In this document: positions 48,901 through 59,200 of the stretch, piece after piece
Position numbering within the stretch: position 1 is the first letter of the stretch
Layout of the letters: each line of letters opens with the position of its first letter
Assembly (NCBI GenBank): GCA_949130495.1
Contig: OX422208.1
Coordinates: forward strand, 645,008,023-645,072,022
DNA from: Sambucus nigra
Lineage: Eukaryota; Streptophyta; Magnoliopsida; Dipsacales; Adoxaceae
Direction of reading: 5' to 3'
DNA: 64,000 nt
The notes under the pieces: model-generated
The model's database searches: none
The model's input: only the letters and a program-made list of their open reading frames with translations
Told to the model about the DNA's origin: nothing
Program-made: the position numbers and the translations under genes

Positions 48901-51713
48901 CATTGTTTTTTATGCTATCAAGGGACATCAGATGAACCACTGCCTTACCGCCAGTCGTTGGTCCCAACTCCACCTCCTTTTCCCTCATGAGAGACTCTTC
49001 CATCTCATACCACTCCTCCTGCAGCCCTAGTTCCCTTACCAGTTCCTGACCCCCCTCATCCACCGCCTCGAAGGCGCCCACTGCGCGCCTTACTTCCCGA
49101 GCCTCCACCAGGCGATGATGATCTCGACGAGGATACCCTGTCCCTTCAGGGTGGTGATGCCATCACACAGTTGGCACTTCGGTTATTATCACGGAGTATG
49201 CACGGTGACATTAGAGTGGATGTGCCGATGCTTGACGGCCACCTACAGGGACCAAGCATCGGGACATCCACTGTAATGTCCCGATGATAATAACTGGAGA
49301 GGATTTTTGAGTATAAACGGCTGAAGGATCGGAGATGTGTTCTTCTAGCAGCGACTAAGTTTCAGGGCTATGCCAGTGTTTGGTGGAATGATTTGGAGCA
49401 GCGACGTGTCCTTGAGGGCCTACCTCCTATCCAGTCTTGGGCCGAGCTCCGCGCACAGTTGGTGGCAGCCTTTGTTCCCGCTACCTGCGAGCTCGACCTC
49501 TTCCTTCGAGTACAATCTATGAGACAGGACACTTCAGTTTTAGACTATACGGAGCGCTTCCAGCTTTTGTGTACTCGTGCTTGTCTCGGCGAGAGTGAGG
49601 AGCAGCGGATTAGTCGTTATATCCACAGACTGCAGAGTTATATTCAGCGGGATCTCGCTTTACGTGATGTCACCTCCTTTGCCAAGGCGGTCGAGTACGC
49701 CATTAAAGTAGAGTCCTTCCATCAAACTGCTCCTCCATCGCATGGCCGCTCCATGATAGCCCCTCCAGCACCAGTGACTTCTGCTCGTACTGTGACTCCC
49801 TCTACTGCAGCTACTCCTACTCTCAGGGTTCCTCTTCCTGCACCCGCTTATCCTGTCGCCTTCAAATGTTACAACTGTGGGGTGATGGGTCATTGAGCCT
49901 CAGATTGTTCCCTTACCCGCCGTCGCGCTCTCGTCAAGCTTCAGGCGATCTTGAGTTTCTCGAGGAGGAGGCACAGGAGGTCCCACCCCAGCCAACTCTC
50001 ATCACTATCCTTGATGGTGACACTGAAGGCCTTCCCCTCTGAGTTCGAAAACGAACTCTTTCGGGGGGGAGCGATGGGAATCAGGGTCATTATCGTCTTT
50101 TATCATTTTTTAGTCATTTTTTGTATTTTTTCTTTTGTTTAGTATTTAGAGGAAGGAAGGTTAATTGGCACTTAAAGGCATAATTGTAATTAGATACTTA
50201 GCTTGGAGGCTAAGCAACCTCCTTCCTATAAATACCCTTTTGTAGCGTCATTTGAGGCATTCTTCCATTTGAGATATTTGATTAGAGAGAGTTTGAGAGA
50301 TAATTATCTTTTCTTGCTCTCATTTGACGTCATTTACGTCAATCACATTATTATTATTTAAAAAAAAAATTGGGCTCTCTAAATAACGCATCGTTGCATA
50401 TCGCACGATGCCATGACCGATACCGAGACCGAATTGAAAATTGGACGTCCGAGTTGTAGTCTGATACCGAGACCTTTGAATAATGATTATAATAAAATAG
50501 ATTGTACATACTTGAACATAATTATAGCATAGTAATATCATAGTAACATTATAATTGCATATATACATGTGTGTGTGTGTATAAATAAACTAAAAATGGT
50601 CATACACTTGCAATGATATATAAACAAATGTAAAATTTAGAAAAACGAAGTATATTTAACATAATAATGAATATACAATATTAAAACTGTAACATAATAA
50701 TAATATAACATATGATGTATAAATTAAGCATATTATAACATAACAATAACATTATAATGTAAAAACAACAATACTACTTGTAATATATATAAATTACAAA
50801 CAATAAACATATTATAAAGTGAGGCTTAGACAGCACCGCTTTGAGCTCCTGACTTGATCAATTGAGGCGTAAGCGTCAATTATCCTGCCCAGTGAGGTTT
50901 ATGCATTGAGGCATTTGCTCACCGCCTATCCTTAAGGCGATTCCTCAAAACGTGCTTCATACCTATTTTTAAAACATTGTATATGAGTGAACAAATAGGG
51001 AAGAATGGATCTTTCGCTACCCTTTATTTTTTGAAGGTGGGGCTAGATATCCCTGCGTTAGAACCTTAGCGGCCTGAAGTCAAACTTTTGACTCCCCCCC
51101 AAAACACACACACACACACACGCATCAGGCACGGGATTAAAATATAGCTTGAAATGCCCCTAAATTCATTTTCTCTGTCTTACGTAGGTCATTCTTCTCC
51201 GTAATTTTATCAAACAAATTCCAGCTCACCCAATCATAACCATATTCAGAATTAACATCTGGTCTCTCTTAACATCCTCTGCCACTTATTAGCAGAAAAA
51301 GTACCTTCTAGGCTGTCTCCCACCCATGAAAACACTCCGAGGGACAGAAATCATTTCACTCAATCTCTTAAACAAAAATCTCTAACTTCAATATGATAAA
51401 AATATTTAGGGACAATTGTTGAGTTGATACTCTTCATAACCACATCATTGACATGAAGATGCAACTAAAAATTAGAAGAAACAAGCAGGTGGGGAACACA
51501 CTCCTGAGGTCATCTTTGAGGGTATTTCACTATTAGGAAAAAAAGCATAGTAGCACAATTAGGGAGATGGCATTTTCTTTTCTCAAATTTAAGACATCCC
51601 CACGTCCTCAAAATGTCTCTCCAGCCAGCTATTCTTTTCCTGAGACGGGACTGATTTAAACCTTGACCCATCCTAAGGCAACTCCCTATAGAAGTGATTA
51701 TCCCACCAGCAAC

Positions 51714-51770
<57 letters not shown>

Positions 51771-52242
51771 GGGGGGAGGGGCTGGGAAATACTATTTGTA
51801 TCGCAAGCATTAGTTTGATAAACTTTGCGGCTAGTGCTTGCCATCTATAAATAGACTAGGAAAAAAATGATTACTACGATATCTCATCACATGGAGAGGT
51901 AAAATGAGATATTTTGGATCTTCCATTATATAAATGCATGTAGGTGGGTTTAAGTTGAGCTTTTTATATTTGTTATTGTTAATTTACAGAACTCTTTCTT
52001 TGTATACACCATGTGCATCTGGTTTCTCCTCTTTGGTGGCTTTTCTAATTGATCCACACTGTAGGGACTTCCTCAAACTAACTTTGATGATGCTTCTTTT
52101 TGGGGAATATCGGTCAAAAGTCTATAGGGATTATTTAATGTATCATATTTGACGCTTATTGATTGTATGATCTGTTGTCTGCACTATATGACTGTTGATT
52201 TTATTGCTGATGCAGCTAACCCAGACTTGTGTATAGGAGCAA

Positions 52243-52293
<51 letters not shown>

Positions 52294-55200
52294 TAGCGGA
52301 TGCCCGTGCTGAGGGCACGGCGATAAATTTTTCCCCGTGATAAAACCCAGCCCATAATAACCCGTTTTTTTTTTTAAAAAACACCTTTAAAAAAAAATAA
52401 AAATAAAAATAAAAATAAATAAATAAAAAAAATTTTGGAAAAATAAATATTAAAAAAAAAATTTAGAAAAATATTTAATAAAAAAAATTATACAATAATA
52501 TATGTATGTATGCATGTTAAATATGCATGATATTTTGTTTTCCATGTAACCATGGAAGACATAATTTTTTTTTATATAATAATGTATGTATGAATGTTAA
52601 ATATGCATGATATTTTATGTCTTCCATGTAACCATGGAAGACATAAAATGTCATGGATGTTTAACATGCATAACACATAAAAATATACCATTTGCTCCCA
52701 TATTATATATATATATATATATTTCACAGGAAATGTTTTCAATATCTCTTGAAAACATATATTTCTTTCCTAGCTTCTACCCTCGATTCTGCTTTTCAGC
52801 TAGCTCATCTTGAGTTTTAATTAAATGGATGAGTTATATTCATTTTGTTGTTTCTAATAGTTGATAATACTTGTATTCCATTGTGAATGTTTGTGGTTTA
52901 TCATGGTGAGGTGAATAATTGTTATGGTGGATGGTACATTTGAGATCCTATGTGTTCAGTGTCTGACGTTGAATTTAGTCTTGTTTACTTACAACAATGC
53001 TATTTATCGCTTACATGCAGGGACAATTTGCAATTGTTAAGGCAGCGTTACTATTATGCCACCTGGAAAGCTGATGGAACACGATATATGATGCTAATTA
53101 CTATAGACGGTTGTTACTTAATTGACAGGAATTTTAATTTTCGACGTGTCCAGATGAGGTTTCCTTGCAAACATACTAATGAAGTATGTATGCATATAGT
53201 CTATTTTCAAGATTGTTTCTGGTTCAATAAGCCTCACAAATAGATTCTGTGATGTAGGCTAGTCTATTCTCGATATAATTATATTTTTCTTGCAGGGTTT
53301 AGCAGAGAAGACTCACCACTTCACGCTACTTGATGGGGAGATGATTATTGATACTCTGCCGGATTCACAGAAGCAAGAAAGAAGATATTTGATATATGAT
53401 ATGATGGCAATTAATCAGGTTTCTATTGTAGAGGTAAACACACAAGGAATTAATGAAATACTTAACTCACTTCCACTGATATCTATGATTAGATATGGCA
53501 AGTCACTCTCAGGCTTGACTCTCCCCTAGTTCATCTGTGTATGCCTATGTACTTGGTCATATGACATTGTCCCAACATAAATAGTACCAATCAAAACTAG
53601 GAATGGTTGGAGGGAATGCATGTGTTTATATATTCAATCTTTTCTCTTTTGAGGATTTTTTTTTATTTAGGAGTAGATTTAGTGGTACATTGTTGCTCTG
53701 TCAAATTTGTATATTGTCATGTTTATTTTCCTTTTTTTTTTTCAACATCTCTAACCACCCCCCGGGTTCAGTTGGTGGTGAATTCTTAGTCATAATAGTA
53801 CACACTTTCTTGAAGCCTACTTTTCATCCAATGTAGATCCTGTTCTTTCATGTATGTGTTGTAGATTCATCTTTAAGGAAACCTACCGAGGAGTCTCCTG
53901 TATGAGGATCATAGGGAGTCCCATGTGATGTTAAATTTGATTGGACCCTTCTAATTTGGCATGCAGTGGTTCTTTGTTTCATTTATTCATTTTTTGGGGG
54001 ATCTAAAATGTTACGTGGAAGATTTTTACACAAGAAGAGTAAAGGGTAGGCTCAAGATGAAACATTTACTTTAGTCACTGCAATGCTGATTGAAGCAATC
54101 GTTTTTTGACTCATCTATATGTCATGTTTCACGAGTTCCGCCGTTCTGATGCTCCAAACGGTTATACCCATACTGCAAACCTATATATTTAGAACATACA
54201 ACCTGAATAGTTGGACATTATGCATTTTAAACTTGAAATATGTTTATTTCAATAATCAGGCAACAGGTGCTGGGGCAGACATCACATAGCCATGAAAACT
54301 ATATACTTGCCTTCAAATTCCAGGTTACTGATTCAATGAAATGGAGGTATTGAATTTTGTGTACTAAACCAGGGGAAGGTTTCCTGATCTGTCTTACATG
54401 GAAGTCAAAAGGTGGATGTGCTTTATAGTCTTTATCAAGTTGATCTTATATTTATTGGGATTTGAAAAGAGCCTCAATTTTGTATATTGTGTTGGGCCTG
54501 ATGCAGCAAAGGCTGGTCCACAGAATTGGCAGATACGCCTCTAAGGCCCTTCAAACTAGGAAGAATAATCCTGTAATGCTGGACATGATGCCAAAATATG
54601 AAAATTTAAGGTCAAGGGTGACCCTTAGATATAGTCTTAGAACCAGGAATAAACAATGATTTCAATCATAAGAGGTGGAATAAAGGAAGTATTGGGAGTG
54701 TATAATTGTCTTGTCATAAGAAGCTAAATGAGACATAATTGTAAGTTTCCAACGAGTTTGGAGTTCGATTGTTGAATTGTTTTTTCCCTTTGTTGAATCT
54801 TCAGTTTGTCAAGTACTTTTTGACGCTAGAAATGAAGGGATCCTTATTCATTTAGTGCAATTTTGCAATTAACTTATTATGACGCGGAAAGTTGTCGACC
54901 AGCTGATATCGGACTCGGTATTTTTCTTTTATGGAGAAAACTCTACAAAACAAATCTATTTGCTTCGAACTATGTGACATTTTTTTTTGCTTGCTCTAAC
55001 GCATTATGGTTGTATATTATGTAATGCATCTGTTATTGATCTCGGGAAGTTTTTAACTTGTAAGAATTCAAATAAATTTTTTTGCTACCATTCTCAATTT
55101 TGTAATTGGATTTCTTTAATATTGTTATGTTTGTGTGTTTTAGTGATTTATCCTCAATATATCCTTTGCTAATATAAGGTTTGATGCAGCGGCCCTTTTA

Positions 55201-56200
55201 TGAGCGGTGGAAGATGCTTGAGAAAGAGGTGATTGAGCCTCGGAACTATGAACGTACATACCAGAGTAGAAATTCTTATTACAGATATGACTTGGAACCA
55301 TTCAGGGTGTGTTGTGAATCACAGACAATTAACTAATACTGTTTATATAGTTATTTATTATTATTTTTCTCTGTCGGAGCTGGTTAATGATTGGCTAAAG
55401 TTTATCAGGTGAGAAGGAAGGATTTTTGGTTGCTTTCTACTGTTACCAAACTTTTGAAAGAATTCATTCCAAGGCTGTCACATGCTGCAGATGGTCTTGT
55501 TTTTCAGGTGCTAAACATTCTAATTTTATTGGTTTCCCAATCAATGTGGAAATATACAAGTTGTACAGGCAATCTAGCCTATTCCTTTAATGATACATCT
55601 TTGTTGCAATAATTTTGTTTCTTTAATTCATTGAACAAGATCACAGTGATCGAGATGACAGATATCTTAGATCGTTATTATGTATGAAATTGGCTACTTA
55701 TGATTTTTTGGTTCCAGGGATGGGATGATCCTTATGTTCCTCGCACACACGAAGGCCTTCTGAAGTGGAAATATCCAGAAATGAACTCTGTTGACTTTCT
55801 GTTTGAGGTTCTATTATGAACTTTATTATAGTTGATTATAGCTAATGTCTTTTTTACCATTTTTTCTCCCCCTGTTGACTATAACTTTACTAATTCTGCA
55901 TATTTTTGGATATAGATGGTGGACAATCGCCAGCTACTTTTTCTTCATGACAGGGGGAAGAAGAAGCTGATGGACGGGAATAGGGTTGCATTTAATGGTT
56001 AGTGGATTTCTTCTTTTAGTTTTTTGCATCTTCCTTTACTTTTGAAATTTGACCAACACTTCTGCAATACTTGCCCTGTTGGAAAATCATTAATTTAGAC
56101 AGCGAAGTATAGAAATACTTAAATGGTTGCTTTGCCTGTAAAGAATGAGACCACCTAGCAGCTAATAGGTCTACTTTTGAGATTTATGGGTCAAATGTCA

Positions 56201-56237
<37 letters not shown>

Positions 56238-59200
56238 GATTTATTATCTATTAAATCACTTAGGTGAACACATTTAGTATTCAATACTTGGGAATAGTAA
56301 ATGATATTCAACATACATATATCAAGATTCATCACTTATATGAAAATTTACTGTTCATATCTTGTATTCTTTATAGGTAAATTACAGGAAAACCCCACTG
56401 AACTATAGATGCTTTACAGACCACCCAAAATGTAAAATATCTAACATTTCTATGCACAAGAACAAGTTTTATCAACTTTTTTTTACATTTTGGGTGGTGC
56501 ATAAAACATCTATAGTTGAAGTGGTTTACTGTAATTTACCCTTCTTTATACTACTTAAGAATACAGTTTGGGGGTTGAGTCTCAGTTACAGTCTAGGCGT
56601 GCAATTTTTTTTTCCTTTTAACATAAACAAAGGCAACGAACACCCTCAATTTAGCAGATATTCTGATGTAAATATACAAATGTGGAAGGGTTATTGTTTC
56701 ACTACACAACTATTAACTACACAATAACAACAACAAATAAATCTAAACTAATGAAATGGGTTTCTCTCTCTCTATTCTCAGTTCTCAATTCTCAATATTG
56801 AAGGTGTGATTACAAATGAGGCTCAAAGGCCTATTTATAGGAGTTAGCTTGCTAATCCAGCTAATATACCAAAAGACCAAAAAGGACAACTAATTAACTA
56901 AAAAGGACTCATTAGCCCCAAACACGCTTGAAGACTAATTAAACACTAAAAATAGAGGAAAATGACAAGAAACCCTAAACTAAAAATGGAAAATAAAAGA
57001 TGGTTTTCTCCTGGAGGCACAACCACGCGCCACGAGTCGCTATAAATTCCATACACATCATTCTCCCCGTCTTCGAAAAAGCTCGTCCTCGAGCTTGGAG
57101 TGGGTGACTCATCAACGCCATATGTAAACGAGTTGCAACAAGAGCTCTTTCAAAGTAAAACCCAAATCAAATTCAACACGCAAATGAACCGGCTGAACTT
57201 CTGTTAGACCCATATCAACTTTCAACAATTGGGTCTAATATACCCGAATCTCAACGATGTCCCCTTACAGAATCCGAGCAACCAAAAACTGACAATTATA
57301 TCCGCCTTCTCAACATCACGAGCACATGGTTGTAACTTGGCTTGGTGGACCCTTGAATCTGACCGGACCCTTGAATCTGACCGGACGGTAATTTCGGCGA
57401 TCGCACCTTTGCGAGTACGATGGCGAAACAAGTGTACTGAAGACGACGATATCCCGGAAAGCCGAGCCTAAAATGACAAATAGTCGGAAAATGGATTCCA
57501 AGTGGGACACATTTCTCATGGAAGTCATGTATTGTGTCAAAGGTTGACCGGATTAGAGATCAATAGAGAGGGTGAGATCGGCTCAAAGTAGGGCAGGTTT
57601 GTTTTGAATCGGATTTGCTTGCGGTTGGGCATTAATGAGTGGGAAAAGGTAAAAATAGGGTTAAAATCGGGGGTGGGGCAGATTAGGGTTAAAAGAGGAA
57701 TGGTAGATAGGGAAAAAAGTGTTTCGTGGTCAGAATAGGGGTGTGGGGACTAGGTTTTTTCTTTTGTGGGCGGGGCTTAGAGGCCAGTGGGTTGGAAGGG
57801 GGGGGGGTATTCGGGCAGGAACAAGGCTGGGCGGACCCTGTTTTGGCGGTCAACAGTTGCAGCTGGTTGTTTCGGCCAGTGGGGTTGATCAAGAGTGCGG
57901 AATGGGATCGGGGATAGGGGGGGTGGTCGGCGGCTGGTTAGGGGGTAGGGTTTGGGTAGTGGGTAAGTTAGGGTTTGTAAGTTTTGGGGTTCTTGAAAAT
58001 TAGGGTTAGGGTTTCAATTTGGGGTTGTGGATTTTTTGGGTTAGGGTTTAGGCAAGATAGAAGACGGAAATTCATGTAAATGGGTAGTGGCTGTGTGGCG
58101 GTAGTAGGTGGAGGTGGAGGGTGGTGGTGGTGAAGATGGGAAGGTAGATGAGGTTAAAAGGGTTGGTATACCCCCTTTTAGAGGTGATGGAATTTAGGGT
58201 TTCTATCCACCCGATTCTCATTTGGAGATTTATCAATCTTTCGATTGAAGGGTTGCTGGAGTTGGAATCCAACTGGTGACCCGCTTCACACACCACGACG
58301 AACACCAAGAACAAATCTCGCTCTGATACCAATCTGATGTAAATCTACAAATGCGGAAGCGTTATTGTTACACTACACAACTATTAACAACACAATAACA
58401 ACAAAAAAAATCAAAACTAATGAAATGGGTTTCGTTCTCTCTTTATTCTCAATTCTCAATATTCAAGGTGTGATTAGAAATGAGGGCCAAGGACCTATTA
58501 ATAGGAGGAGTTAGCTTGCTAATCAAGCTAATGCCCAAAAAAAGACCAAAAATGACAACGAATTAACTAAAAATGACTCATTAGTCCCAAACATGCTTGG
58601 AGACTAATTAAACACTAAAAATAGAGGAAAATGACGATAAATCCTAAACTAAAAATGGAAAATAAAAGATGGTCTTCTCCCGGAGGCACAACCACGCGCC
58701 ACATGTCGCTATAAATCCCAAACACATCATATTCTACGTCATTTAACGATCCAGCGGATTATGGAGATTGACAAAATTGTAGGAATCAGCACAAGCTCAC
58801 ATACTTCGAAGCAATCCAGTGTGCCACCTCATTTGCTTCTCAGTTTAACCAAAGGACAAATTAAATGCATCGGTGAGAGACATAAAATCCTAGAAAATGT
58901 CTTCAGCCTCCCATGATGGGTCCCCTTTTTTTGACACATCTCCAACAACTTTATTTTATTTTCTACCTCCGTGTTGACTAAGTTCAAAGCTGCAGCTCTC
59001 ATGCAGGCTTCTTTGACCGCCATTGATTCGCACACCAAAGCTGATGGCGATAGGACCAATTTTCTAAACCTGACCCTACCCATAGAGTCCCTAAGAATAC
59101 CACCAATCACAGCTGTAGGTTCTAAATTTTTGAATGCTGCATCTACGCTGTGTTTCAAAATTCCTTCAGTTGGGGGACACTAACGGGAATGAGTCCTAGG

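Larger units (their letters stand above)
47104..50341 (+). mobile_element. Gag-only LTR retrotransposon (TR-GAG type), sense orientation
   Basis: LTRs at 47104-47400 (TGATGGGAATCAGGG...) and 50072-50341. Primer site TGGTATCAGAGC at 47403-47414 and polypurine tract TTTCGGGGGGGAG just before the 3' LTR. Flanking pentamers ATCAG (47099-47103) and ATCAC (50342-50346) match at 4 of 5. The ~2.7-kb interior encodes only a gag relic. LTR ends (TGATGGGAATC...ACGTCA) match those of the antisense neighbour, so the two belong to one wider family. Confidence 0.85.
41942..50485. mobile_element. hAT-like element with TATCGG repeats (outer copy), split by two LTR elements
   Basis: Left end CATGATTCAAAATATCGGCC; right end, inverted, CATTATTCAAAGGTCTCGGT. 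A perfect 8-bp duplication ATTATAAT lies at 41934-41941 and 50486-50493. Subterminal repeats of TATCGGTGATATC and CCGATACCGAGAC match the smaller copy at 45140-46521. No transposase seen. Two LTR elements (42592-46832 and 47104-50341) lie inside. Confidence 0.82.
41633..50980. mobile_element. hAT-like element with GAGGC/GCCTC ends (copy 3), split by 8.5 kb of nested elements
   Basis: Left end CAGCGTTTTAAAAAGCATGC; right end, inverted, CAATGTTTTAAAAATAGG. Flanking 8-mers AATATGAG (41625-41632) and TATATGAG (50981-50988) match at 7 of 8. GAGGCGTAAG and GCCTCA-type motifs lie at both ends. The element itself is only about 0.8 kb; everything from 41942 to 50485 came later. Confidence 0.75.
56664..58729 (-). 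mobile_element. Short non-autonomous LTR retrotransposon inside the LINE
   Basis: LTRs 56664-57060 and 58335-58729 both run TGATGTAAAT...ACACATCA. A perfect 5-bp duplication TATTC lies at 56659-56663 and 58730-58734. Primer site TGGTATCAGAGC is at plus 58320-58331 on the minus strand. A polypurine tract (complement of TTCTCCCCGTCTTCG) abuts the left LTR. The 1.26-kb interior shows only a broken proline-rich frame and no gag core or pol motif. Confidence 0.88.

Noticed and set aside
48415..48990. 191-residue proline/histidine-rich open frame
   Set aside because: Lies within the low-complexity part of the broken gag; frame differs from the gag core and is not a separate gene.
57719..58003. Glycine-rich plus-strand open frame
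   Set aside because: Antisense shadow of the proline-rich internal region of the short LTR element.
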